A stretch of DNA of 46,770 nt from contig NZ_UPHT01000153.1 of assembly GCF_900566085.1 (NCBI RefSeq), forward strand, positions 1 through 46,770, given 5' to 3'. The notes under the pieces were generated by a model. It saw only the letters and a program-made list of their open reading frames with translations, was not told the origin of the DNA and ran no database searches. The position numbers and the translations under genes are program-made. The stretch is from Mycobacterium attenuatum (GTDB lineage Bacteria; Actinomycetota; Actinomycetes; Mycobacteriales; Mycobacteriaceae). This document shows positions 9,701 through 16,653 of the stretch, in pieces; the first letter of the stretch is position 1; each line of letters starts with the position of its first letter.

Positions 9701-10223
9701 GGAAGACTGGACGGTCAGGCTCGGGGAAGATGGGGCGTCGATCGTCTCGTCTGACACCCTGATTTCCCTGCGAGTCGCGGACCCACAGGATGCAGTGGCT
9801 GAGCGGTGGTTACCACCGGATGTGTACGACAAGGCCTTCGATGCTTGGGAAGTCGCGCGCCGCGACGTCTACGGAGTGTGGAAAGAGCTCACCGATCCGA
9901 ACGCCTTCCAGCCGGACCTGCCCCTTTCGTTCAGAGACGCCTACTCGCTGGTGTTCCAAAAGGGCGGATACCTCGGGAAGGATTCACAGGTCAAACTTGC
10001 GAGCAGACTTCGGAGCGTGCCGTCAGCAAAGGTGTCTCGCCAGGTTCGTGGCGCCCTGAACCAGGGACGCACCGATGAGGAGCGCATCAAGCTCGTGACC
10101 GAGGTGCTTGATGAGGCCGGGATCACGCCGCCCCCGCCTCGCGAGCCCCTGCCCGACATCGAAGAACACGAGGTTCGGCTAGTGACGTGGATGGCAGTTC
10201 AAGGAACCAGAGGGATCCACTAG
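6774..10223 (+). CDS. PLD-nuclease/SNF2-type helicase fusion
   Basis: Protein of 1149 residues. The N-terminal domain (about 20-200) is phospholipase D-like with one HKD motif: HGKAYL (H150, K152) followed by GSSNMTYAGLARNAELN. PLD-type nucleases cut DNA without metal. The helicase follows: Walker A DEVGLGKT (280-287), DEAH box VVIDEAHN (D366-H369), motif III LLTATPVNN, then the second RecA domain with STDVLAEGVNLQ and QRHGRVDRIG (Q826 onward). A single PLD motif suggests the enzyme works as a dimer. The upstream methyltransferase overlaps by 4 bp. The pair recalls the drmMI/drmD part of class 1 DISARM and the helicases of BREX, but drmA, drmB, pglZ and brxC are missing. It is inferred to translocate on and cut unmodified foreign DNA. 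Confidence 0.85.
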   Translation: MTQLPDFATNHPYSEAAETVAEKVNALLRLLRENKVTAPPVAIATAYINPGGFSLLADELEAAPTVRLLLGAEPEADSVRAIASGDADQDARRDAAVRHHQAWLEAERDTMGFARVPTAEAKRMVDWLRSVSADGKAKVEVRRYSGGFLHGKAYLVEDSAAQAAIAGSSNMTYAGLARNAELNLGTGGGTPSAGKVREWFEHFWKLSDPYDLAELFGRLWEPHTPWSIFFRMLWELYGEHLDTDENPNIRTGLHLTRFQADGVSRMERLLDEHGGVLVADEVGLGKTYLAGEVIYRTANINRQRVLVVAPAALKTSMWEPFLETHDFSRWVKVYSYEEVRNRLDSDKGPIDTFLQEIEDYSLVVIDEAHNLRNSGAQRSGAVDRVITAGNPKKVVLLTATPVNNSLSDLETLVKYFIRDDARFASLGIPSIRAYIQQAQAIDPTNLTPEHLFDLMDQVAVRRTRKFVKEHYANELIIGPDGKQTTIKFPQPKVRRIDYELDADGVALIDAMVYALDDPTDPHAAHAWQDRSRDPQRLMLARYLSSMYTVDHDLQEYQITNAGLLRSGLLKRLESSPQALHASLDKMISSHQAFLEALGRGYVLKGEALSEWVSSDSDDLDEFVAEFDQDDQIESADGYHLAELLADVESDITLLCELRGLAAVVVDGAEPKVQKLIEELTAIATEARRIDPRGLSQTDRRKVIVFSAFTDTIIPIYDTVVEAINNAPPESPLADYRDRVAPPIMGSYARAHERGASGGVDQGGRASTIAAFAPQTAGPRNAEGEPTARDEFDILFSTDVLAEGVNLQQAGQMINYDLPWNPMRIVQRHGRVDRIGSKHDYVHLGLFFPSERLDALLELEARLEAKLALADAAVGAGEVLPGRGPGHEVNLADDAVADEFERLLDTGGSSASLSGEEYRRRLFGGFDMEPLMRSDVLSLPFGSGSGFVNPAVQGNGYVFCIKIGAGGKPWFRYVPTAEDWTVRLGEDGASIVSSDTLISLRVADPQDAVAERWLPPDVYDKAFDAWEVARRDVYGVWKELTDPNAFQPDLPLSFRDAYSLVFQKGGYLGKDSQVKLASRLRSVPSAKVSRQVRGALNQGRTDEERIKLVTEVLDEAGITPPPPREPLPDIEEHEVRLVTWMAVQGTRGIH

Positions 10224-10275
10224 AACACCGAATGGTTGGAGCCACGCAATTGATGTTTAGTTTGGCTGCCAGGGA

Positions 10276-10297
10276 CTCCGTCTTCCGGAAGACGGAG
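10276..10297. promoter_or_regulatory. Perfect 22-bp palindrome before the NACHT gene
   Basis: Half-site CTCCGTCTTCC is followed at once by its exact reverse complement, so all 22 bp are self-complementary. It lies in the 106-bp gap between the helicase stop and the NACHT start, 32 bp before the ATG. There is no T-run after it, so a protein operator is more likely than an intrinsic terminator, although an RNA hairpin would also form. Confidence 0.5.
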
Positions 10298-10329
10298 CTA
10301 ACCGATGGCGACGATATGGCGCTAACGCA

Positions 10330-13191
10330 ATGACAACCGATTTTGCGCTGGAAGAGCTGGGACCGCGCGCCTTTGAGCAACTGACCGTTGCTTTAGCAAT
10401 GTCGCTGGTCGGCAAGGGGATTGAAGTCTACGGGTCTGGAAAGGACGGAGGCCGAGAAGCAACGTTTGACGGACGGATCCAGTGGTCTAAATCTGACGGG
10501 GGTACGGCCTGGGAGGGCTACACCGTAATTCAAGCTAAGCAACGGGAGCATGTCGCCGCTCCGGCTGACAACTTGAGCTGGCTTAAGGCTCAGATTCGAA
10601 ATGAGTTCGCTGCCTGGATGAAGCCAGGTAGCAAGCGGAGCCGATTTCCACGCAACGTTATCTTCGTAACCAACGTTCGCCTGTCCGCCGAGGAGGGCAA
10701 GGGTGGCGTTGATCAGATTCGGGTGTACATCCGCGAGCAGCTGGACCATGACCATGACGCCGACGGGGACAAGCCCCGGACGTTGCGTGGTCGCGGACTA
10801 CACGAAGTCAAAGTTTGGCACCGGGACTACTTGAACGCGGCGATCTCCAACGATTCCGATGTTCGTGCCGCGTTCCCTATGTTGCTGACTGTCGGCGACG
10901 TACTCACCAGAGCAACCGCGCTGCCGGGTTTCGTTGAAGCACCACAGTTCGCGCCCGTTCTTGTCGACCACGCCCAAACGACACTCCGGCACGAGCAATG
11001 GGTCAGGTTCGACGAAGCCGGAGATTCTGCATCGAATCGCAGACCCGTGGACCAGGTGATCGTAGACCTGCCTGCAAGGGACGGCGCTGATCGAATATCT
11101 GTACTGCGGCACTGCATCGAACGAGGCGACAGCGTACTCCGGAACAACAGATGGCTTCCGCGGAGGCCACGCCATCTCGTAGTGACCGGCGCACCAGGTA
11201 ACGGCAAGAGCACTCTGACAAGGTACCTGACCCAAGTCTATCGTTCACGATTCATAGCCGACGAGGAGAACCAGCCGTCTATCGGTGAAATACTAACTAA
11301 GACAAGCGAATCCCTGCTTCGAATCGGTGTGCCTGCCCCTTCGAGTCGACGGTGGCCGATGCGCGTCGAACTCGCACAAATGGCGGCCGACATGGGTCCG
11401 GCGGGCGGTCCCACCCTTCGGCGCTGGTTGTGTGACCGCATTACCGAGAACGCATCCATCGACGTCAAACCTGTGACTCTCGACCACTGGATGAAGGCAT
11501 GGCCTTGTGTTGTGTTTTTCGACGGACTCGACGAAGTCACTTCGCCTTCATTGCGGCAGCGTGTCCTGGCCGAGATTGCTGGCTTTGTAGAGCATCTTGA
11601 CATGGCAAACGCTGATGTAATGCTGGTAATCACCACTCGCCCGACTGGATACACTGAACGGCTGCTGCCGGAACACTTCGATCAACTGGATCTGGAGTAC
11701 TTCGAGCCAGCCGAAGCGGCAGAGTACGGCCGACACATCACGACACAGCGGTTCTACGACGACCCCGTATTCGGTGGACAAGTCTTGTCCCGCTTCGATG
11801 CTGCCTTGGCAAACGCCTCGGCCGAGCGGCTGCTGAAGACACCGCTGCAAGTATTGATATTCACAATAATCCTTAGCAACTCTGGGGCATTGCCTGCGAA
11901 TCGTTACCTACTCTTCTGGAATTACTACGAAACGGTTTTGAAGCGCGAGGCGGCTAAGCTCACGACCCACCGCACGTTTCTGGCCGAGCACGAACAGGAC
12001 ATCACCGAACTGCACCAACGCGTTGGATTACTGCTCCAGATCCAATCAGATGTAACGGGAGAAGCGAGAGCCCGACTGAAGCGGTCAGAGCTACGCAGCC
12101 TGGCGTACCAGCGAATGCTTGAGCTCGACTACGACGAAGCCCGTGCGACTGAGATCGCGGACCGACTCCTTGAGGTCGCGACACAGCGACTTGTCCTCCT
12201 TGTAGCCGACGAGGACGACACCGTGTCCTTCGATGTGCGGAGCCTGCACGAGCTAATGGCCGGTCGGGCGATAGTTGCCGGTGATGATCTATCGATTAAG
12301 CGAAACTTGGCAGCCGCTGCTTGCAGCCCTTCGTGGCGGAATGCCTGGCTATTCGCAGCGGGACGGCTATTTGCCGACTCCGACCATCGGAGCCGCCTCG
12401 TTGTGGAAATCGTAGAAAACTGTGATTCAGCCGGACTGTGGCCAGGATGGCTATACCCGGCAGGCCCCGAGCTGGCGGCGCACATGCTTGACGATGGACT
12501 TGCCGCAAACCGTCCTATCGTTCAGAAGCAACTAATCGAGGTCACGTTGCGCTGCCTGCAAGGACCAATGCCTGATGAAATAGGCGCTGTAGCAAGAGGT
12601 CTCACGATCGCGGGCGCTGCGAATACTAAGCACCTCGCGGTCATTCGGAACGCTATCGCGACTGCGCTTTCGCAGGGCTCAGTCCACCGGGAGGTGGGCT
12701 TGGCTTTGATCCATCACGGGTCCTTCAGTTCGCGGATTCCGGGAAGCTATACGGCTGAGGAAGTGCAGCGGTCGGTCGACAGGTGGATCTATCGCGGTGT
12801 TGGGGCCCCAGTGAGTTTTTCCAGTCTATTGCGGCCCTATCTAACCGAGTGGCTTGAGGACGAGAGCTTTCCGGAGGCATTAGCAGTAGACGGAGCACTA
12901 TCTGAGTGCAACAGGCTGCAGTTGGTTCGAACTGATGTCGGCGACCTATGGCCGGTGGTGGAACCCTCCATGGTGAACATGCCGAAGACGGAGGAGGTCC
13001 TTGACGATGCTGATGCGGCCGAACTACTGAGCATCGTGCTCGGGAGCCTTGGCCCAAACGACTGGGCTGCAAGATCCCTGTTGGCACGCGGCGTGTGGAA
13101 CTTGTACGCCCCGAAACCGGTGGGTGCACGCCTCGGCTGGCCGACCTCGGTCAGCGGATGCGCCCAGCCATGGCGGGACACGTTCATGTAG
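10330..13191 (+). CDS. STAND/NACHT ATPase with N-terminal PD-(D/E)XK nuclease
   Basis: Protein of 953 residues. The N-terminal about 150 residues look like an Mrr/REase-type nuclease: FEQL with E16, GKDGGREATF with D39, and VIQAK with Q68 and K70 matching the D...QxK catalytic pattern. A NACHT-type STAND ATPase follows: Walker A GAPGNGKST (287-295, K293) and Walker B VVFFDGLDEV (D398, D401, E402), with winged-helix-like segments to about residue 640. The C-terminal 300 residues are helical, have no family I can name and probably form the sensor. Bacterial NLR-like proteins (Avs, bNACHT) use this plan: phage component sensed at the C-terminus, oligomerisation, then nuclease activation. It lies in the same direction 106 bp after the helicase gene, behind a palindrome, so it may be separately controlled. 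Nuclease assignment is by motif only. Confidence 0.8.
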   Translation: MTTDFALEELGPRAFEQLTVALAMSLVGKGIEVYGSGKDGGREATFDGRIQWSKSDGGTAWEGYTVIQAKQREHVAAPADNLSWLKAQIRNEFAAWMKPGSKRSRFPRNVIFVTNVRLSAEEGKGGVDQIRVYIREQLDHDHDADGDKPRTLRGRGLHEVKVWHRDYLNAAISNDSDVRAAFPMLLTVGDVLTRATALPGFVEAPQFAPVLVDHAQTTLRHEQWVRFDEAGDSASNRRPVDQVIVDLPARDGADRISVLRHCIERGDSVLRNNRWLPRRPRHLVVTGAPGNGKSTLTRYLTQVYRSRFIADEENQPSIGEILTKTSESLLRIGVPAPSSRRWPMRVELAQMAADMGPAGGPTLRRWLCDRITENASIDVKPVTLDHWMKAWPCVVFFDGLDEVTSPSLRQRVLAEIAGFVEHLDMANADVMLVITTRPTGYTERLLPEHFDQLDLEYFEPAEAAEYGRHITTQRFYDDPVFGGQVLSRFDAALANASAERLLKTPLQVLIFTIILSNSGALPANRYLLFWNYYETVLKREAAKLTTHRTFLAEHEQDITELHQRVGLLLQIQSDVTGEARARLKRSELRSLAYQRMLELDYDEARATEIADRLLEVATQRLVLLVADEDDTVSFDVRSLHELMAGRAIVAGDDLSIKRNLAAAACSPSWRNAWLFAAGRLFADSDHRSRLVVEIVENCDSAGLWPGWLYPAGPELAAHMLDDGLAANRPIVQKQLIEVTLRCLQGPMPDEIGAVARGLTIAGAANTKHLAVIRNAIATALSQGSVHREVGLALIHHGSFSSRIPGSYTAEEVQRSVDRWIYRGVGAPVSFSSLLRPYLTEWLEDESFPEALAVDGALSECNRLQLVRTDVGDLWPVVEPSMVNMPKTEEVLDDADAAELLSIVLGSLGPNDWAARSLLARGVWNLYAPKPVGARLGWPTSVSGCAQPWRDTFM

Positions 13192-13239
13192 AACCCAATC
13201 CGCAGTTCCGTAACCGCCGCCGTTCCGAGAAAGCCGACA

Positions 13240-13668
13240 TCATTCGTGTACGAGGTTTACTCCGTCGTGCGTCCGTGATTTCGGAACTTCCTCGAAAGCA
13301 TCCAACACACGCACCGCGAACGCCGGCACCATCGCTCCTTGAACTTCTTCCTTTGTCATCCAAAGGATTTCCCGAGCTTCCTCGGTGGCGTGGGGCTCAC
13401 CACCCGTTAGCCGACATCGGTACACCAACGCGACAATTCCGTGAGTCAAGTTCTTGTAGACGCCGGTCAGCCTCTCCACCGTGACCTCAAGTCCGGTCTC
13501 CTCCATCACCTCACGCTGAACGCCTTCCTCAAACGACTCATCGAGTTCGAGGACTCCCCCCGGAGCTTCCCAGTGGCCATTGTCGTTGCGCTTGATGACG
13601 AGCACCCGGCCATCATCGCGGACCACGATGCCGGCGACGCTGACCGAATGTTTCGGTGTGGCTGCCAT
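13240..13668 (-). CDS. Nudix hydrolase, Pif-like transfer-immunity candidate
   Basis: Protein of 142 residues with a full Nudix box at 38-60: G38, E44, then REVMEETG (R52, E53, E56, E57, G59), matching GX5EX7REUXEEXGU. It starts at ATG 13668 and is divergent from the GntR gene across 92 bp. In Streptomyces AICEs such as pSAM2, the protein Pif carries a Nudix motif, blocks redundant transfer between cells already carrying the element, and sits beside the KorSA repressor. The same neighbourhood here suggests the same job. Alternatively it is a plain house-cleaning nucleotide pyrophosphatase. It faces the NACHT gene tail to tail with a 48-bp gap. Confidence 0.8.
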   Translation of the reverse strand: MAATPKHSVSVAGIVVRDDGRVLVIKRNDNGHWEAPGGVLELDESFEEGVQREVMEETGLEVTVERLTGVYKNLTHGIVALVYRCRLTGGEPHATEEAREILWMTKEEVQGAMVPAFAVRVLDAFEEVPKSRTHDGVNLVHE

Positions 13669-13721
13669 GCGAGACTCCCTCTCGGGCCTGGTTCTGTAGT
13701 GACAGGGGACGTGTCGTTTCC

Positions 13722-13739
13722 CTAGACTAGTCGCCTAGA
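13722..13739. promoter_or_regulatory. GntR operator upstream of korSA-like gene
   Basis: Contains CTAGTCGCCTAGA at 13727-13739, with an additional CTAG half-site at 13722. The reverse complement of the sequence at 14586-14598 is CTAGTCGTCTAGA, which differs at one base. The site lies 22 bp before the GTG of the GntR gene and about 54 bp before the Nudix start on the other strand, so it could control both. Confidence 0.6.
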
Positions 13740-13760
13740 CATGTATGGGAAGGCTCTCAG

Positions 13761-14540
13761 GTGCTGCAACTTGGCCAGATCGACCGCGCGGACGATAAGC
13801 CGCCGTATCGGCAGATTGCCAGCATGTTGCGTGACTCCATCATCTCTGGCCAGCTCGAAGCTGGTGGACGTCTGCCCTCCGAGGCCGAACTGATCGAACA
13901 TTTCGGGGTCGCACGAATGACGGTCCGGCAGGCCGTCCAGGAGCTGCGCGCCGAAGGACTAGTGATCTCCGAGCACGGTCGCGGCGTGTTCGTTCGGCCC
14001 GCTCCCCCAATTCGCCGACTCGCCTCCGACCGGTTCGCAAGACAACATCGCGCCAGCGGCAAAGCAGCGTTCACCGTCGAAGCAGAGAAGTCGGGCTATA
14101 CACCTCAGGTCGACAACATCACCGTGACGCGAGGCCGGCCGGATTCGGTTGTAGCCGAACGCCTTCGACTTCCTTCTGACGAGGAAGTCGTGGTTCGGTC
14201 ACGGCGCTACCTCGCCGACGGCAAGCCAGTCGAGACGGCGACTTCCTACATACCGGCGACATTCGCCAAGGGCACCAAGATCGAACAGACCGACACCGGG
14301 CCAGGCGGCATCTATGCGCGCCTCGAAGAGGCTGGCCACACCCTCGCGCGGTTCACCGAAGAGGTAGGCGCCCGAATGCCCACCCCCGACGAACGCCGCG
14401 CCTTGCAACTTCCGCCGGGGGCGCCGGTTCTCACCGTGGTTCGGACGGCCTACGACACCAACGACGTGGCCGTTGAAGTGTGCGACACAGTGAAGGTCGC
14501 ATCGGCCTACCTGCTGGAATACGACTTCTCAGCGCGCTGA
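13761..14540 (+). CDS. GntR/HutC-family repressor with UTRA domain (KorSA-like)
   Basis: Protein of 259 residues, GTG start. The N-terminal winged helix (about 5-75) is typical GntR: PPYRQIASMLRDSIISGQL, LPSEAELIEHFGVARMTVRQ and EGLVISEHGRGVFV. Residues about 95-255 form a UTRA ligand-binding domain (EVVVRSRRYLADGKPVE, RMPTPDERRALQLPPGAPVL). The HutC subgroup includes KorSA of pSAM2 and related AICE repressors that silence replication and transfer genes. Near-identical inverted repeats occur before this gene and before the transfer operon at 14641, fitting autoregulation plus control of transfer. The inducing ligand is unknown. Confidence 0.85.
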   Translation: MLQLGQIDRADDKPPYRQIASMLRDSIISGQLEAGGRLPSEAELIEHFGVARMTVRQAVQELRAEGLVISEHGRGVFVRPAPPIRRLASDRFARQHRASGKAAFTVEAEKSGYTPQVDNITVTRGRPDSVVAERLRLPSDEEVVVRSRRYLADGKPVETATSYIPATFAKGTKIEQTDTGPGGIYARLEEAGHTLARFTEEVGARMPTPDERRALQLPPGAPVLTVVRTAYDTNDVAVEVCDTVKVASAYLLEYDFSAR

Positions 14541-14585
14541 AACGTCTTGAAACGACCAAGTGCGCCCGAACGCTTGACTTACTCC

Positions 14586-14615
14586 TCTAGACGACTAGGT
14601 TGAGTAGTCATCTAG
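14586..14615. promoter_or_regulatory. GntR operators upstream of the transfer/integration operon
   Basis: Two sites: TCTAGACGACTAG at 14586-14598, whose complement nearly equals the site before the GntR gene, and the weaker TAGTCATCTAG at 14605-14615. They lie 26-55 bp before the ATG at 14641 and would cover a promoter there. Repression of the whole 14641-17807 operon by the GntR protein is inferred. Confidence 0.6.
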
Positions 14616-14640
14616 TTCAATCCACTTGAAAGGTTCAACG

Positions 14641-15063
14641 ATGTCCATCCCCCAATGGCTCCAGATCGGCCACGACCAGGTGTTCTCCCTCGGCGCATTC
14701 CTCGTATCCGAGGTGACGCCCATGATCGACTTCGACAAGTCTTCTGGCGAGAACCGAGTGCAGGCGAGAGACCGTGACACCGGCTTGCCGATGTGGCAGG
14801 TCGAAGTGCTCGACGGTGACCCGGCCGCACCGAAGCGCAGCCGAACGGTGACGGTTAAGTTCGCCTCACCGACGCAGCCCTCTGCACCCGCCAATTCCAG
14901 CGGAACACCCTTTACCCCAGTCGTTTTCGACGGTCTCATGGCGCTGCCATACGTTGAGAAGTCCGGCGACTTCTCCCGGATCGCCTGGTCGTTTCGAGCC
15001 ACCGACATGAGGGCACCGGGCAAGCCGTCCACGAGCGCAGCGACAAGCCGGGAATCGGCATGA
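14641..15063 (+). CDS. Hypothetical AICE protein
   Basis: Protein of 140 residues, first gene of the putative transfer operon. ATG 14641 is preferred over the in-frame upstream TTG because GAAAGG lies about 10 bases before it. The visible pattern is VQARDRDTGLPMWQVEVL near residues 40-57, then KRSRTVTVKFASP and FDGLMALPYVEKSGDFSRIAWSFRAT, a mostly beta-strand layout. I do not recognise a named domain; genes of this sort commonly precede the FtsK-like translocase in actinobacterial integrative elements. The stop overlaps the next start by 4 bp (ATGA), so coupling with the translocase is likely. It has no signal peptide or membrane segment. Confidence 0.7.
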   Translation: MSIPQWLQIGHDQVFSLGAFLVSEVTPMIDFDKSSGENRVQARDRDTGLPMWQVEVLDGDPAAPKRSRTVTVKFASPTQPSAPANSSGTPFTPVVFDGLMALPYVEKSGDFSRIAWSFRATDMRAPGKPSTSAATSRESA

Positions 15064-16412
15064 ATCCCGATCCGTACGCACAGCTCGATCCCGATACCCC
15101 GTTCCGGCTCGATCACGTCTTGAATTTCCTCACCGCGCTCGGTTTGTGGGTGGTGATCTTTGTAGGAGTCAGCGCCGCGGTGCTCATCTCCTGGCGACTG
15201 CGCTCACCCGAGACCTACGAGGAAGGATTCGCAACACCGGCCCGTGTTCTGTGCTGGCGACTGTGGGCGTACGCCTCCTGGCGCAGGCTCTGCAAACGCT
15301 GCGGCTTATCCGCCTCCGAGCAGGTGACGCGTCGCGATAAGGAAGGGCGACAGGTCACGTCGACACGTTGGGTCCATCCAAAGCTGTTGGGAACAGAGGT
15401 GTCTCACACCGCCCTGCGTCTCACAGTACGGGCGAGGATGGGACAGACCGTGGAGGACCTGGAGCGGGCTGTTCCTGCGATCCGTGACGCTGCTCGTGCA
15501 CATTCCGCGCGGGCAGTCGTCGTCTCGCCCGGCACCCTGCGGATCGAGCTGGTCAAGCGAGAACAGTTGTCGACGGTACGTCACGCGGTGCCTCCAACGG
15601 CTGTCGCAACAACACGAGTGACGGTCGGACGACGCGAAGACGGTTCCGCCTGGACCCTCCCGCTGATCGGACTACACACCCTCACCGTGGGCTGCTCAGG
15701 CTCAGGCAAAGGTTCCATCTTCTGGGGAATCGCCGGCGGGCTCGCTCCTGCCGCGGCCGCCGGGCTGGTCCATCTGATCGGAATCGATCTGAAGTACGGC
15801 ATCGAGTTGTCAGTCGGATCCGATCTGTTCACCAAGATCGCCACCACAGAGGTCGAGGCCGTGGAAACCCTTGCTGGGCTGGAGATGCTGATGGACAAGC
15901 GCGGTAAGGAGATGGCAGGCCACACGCGCGAGTACCGTCCAAGCAAGGCCTCACCGCTCGTCGTGCTGCTGATCGACGAGCTGGCCGGACTGACCGCGTA
16001 CATGAGTGACCCGGCCCTGCGCAAAGAAGCGGCTGCCTCGTTGTCACGAATTCTCACCAAGAGCCGAGGCCTGGGAGTCGTGGTCGCCGCGTTCCTACAG
16101 GACCCTCGCAAGGAAGTCCTGCCGATGCGAGGACTGTTCACCCAAACCATCGCGCTTCGACTGCGATCGCGCGAAGAAGTCGCGATGGTCCTCGGTGATG
16201 GCATGGCCGACAAGGCCCCGGCGCACCGAATCAGCCCCGACAGACCGGGCACCGGCTATGTCATCGCCGAGGACGGCCATGCGACCAAGGTTCGATCCGA
16301 CTTCTGGTCCGACCATCAAATCCGCTCCACTGCAAGGAAATACGGAAGGTCGAGGACCACCGGGGGCAGAGCAATAGATGCCCGGTTCGACCCAATCCAA
16401 GCAGCGAGGTGA
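15060..16412 (+). CDS. FtsK/SpoIIIE-type DNA translocase (TraSA/TraB-like)
   Basis: Protein of 450 residues. One or two membrane segments near residues 22-46 (LTALGLWVVIFVGVSAAVLI). Walker A GCSGSGKGS (211-219, K217) and Walker B VVLLIDELAGL (D306, E307), followed by SRGLGVVVAAFLQDPRKEVLP, typical of the FtsK motor domain. AICEs move double-stranded DNA between hyphae or cells with one such hexameric pump, without relaxase or type IV secretion. The length is normal for TraSA-like proteins and the gamma DNA-recognition domain of FtsK is absent. It lies between the small protein (4-bp overlap) and the Xis-like gene (4-bp gap). Confidence 0.88.
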   Translation: MNPDPYAQLDPDTPFRLDHVLNFLTALGLWVVIFVGVSAAVLISWRLRSPETYEEGFATPARVLCWRLWAYASWRRLCKRCGLSASEQVTRRDKEGRQVTSTRWVHPKLLGTEVSHTALRLTVRARMGQTVEDLERAVPAIRDAARAHSARAVVVSPGTLRIELVKREQLSTVRHAVPPTAVATTRVTVGRREDGSAWTLPLIGLHTLTVGCSGSGKGSIFWGIAGGLAPAAAAGLVHLIGIDLKYGIELSVGSDLFTKIATTEVEAVETLAGLEMLMDKRGKEMAGHTREYRPSKASPLVVLLIDELAGLTAYMSDPALRKEAAASLSRILTKSRGLGVVVAAFLQDPRKEVLPMRGLFTQTIALRLRSREEVAMVLGDGMADKAPAHRISPDRPGTGYVIAEDGHATKVRSDFWSDHQIRSTARKYGRSRTTGGRAIDARFDPIQAAR

Positions 16413-16416
16413 CGCT

Positions 16417-16653
16417 ATGGTGATTCACGGCCTTCGGGAGGCCCTCGTATCCACCGGCAGCTTTCCTGAGCTGCTGACCGCAGATCAAGTGTCGGCGCTC
16501 CTCGGCGTCTCTGCCGCAACACTCAACCGCTGGGCGGCGATCCGCGAAACGACCGGCGAGCAGATCGGCCCGCCCTGCTACACCCTCTCCGAGCGGGTCC
16601 GTCGGTGGGATGCCGCCGAAGTCCGGTCCTGGCTCAAGCAGGTGCGCCGGTAA
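16417..16653 (+). CDS. Helix-turn-helix excisionase-like protein
   Basis: Protein of 78 residues. ATG 16417 is chosen because it follows the translocase stop by 4 bp and has GAGG at 16406-16409; the frame itself opens earlier. Residues 21-40 carry an HTH of the AlpA/MerR type (LLTADQVSALLGVSAATLNRW) with a wing and C-terminal DAAEVRSWLKQV helix. Its place directly before the integrase, sharing one base with it (TAATG), is that of Xis proteins, which bend attachment-site DNA and direct the integrase toward excision. It is slightly longer than most AICE excisionases but fits well. Confidence 0.8.
   Translation: MVIHGLREALVSTGSFPELLTADQVSALLGVSAATLNRWAAIRETTGEQIGPPCYTLSERVRRWDAAEVRSWLKQVRR

Noticed and set aside
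13095..13484. Alternative frame suggesting a frameshift at the NACHT C-terminus
   Set aside because: No domain continues in it; the NACHT frame ends cleanly at 13191, and the rest is antisense to the Nudix gene.
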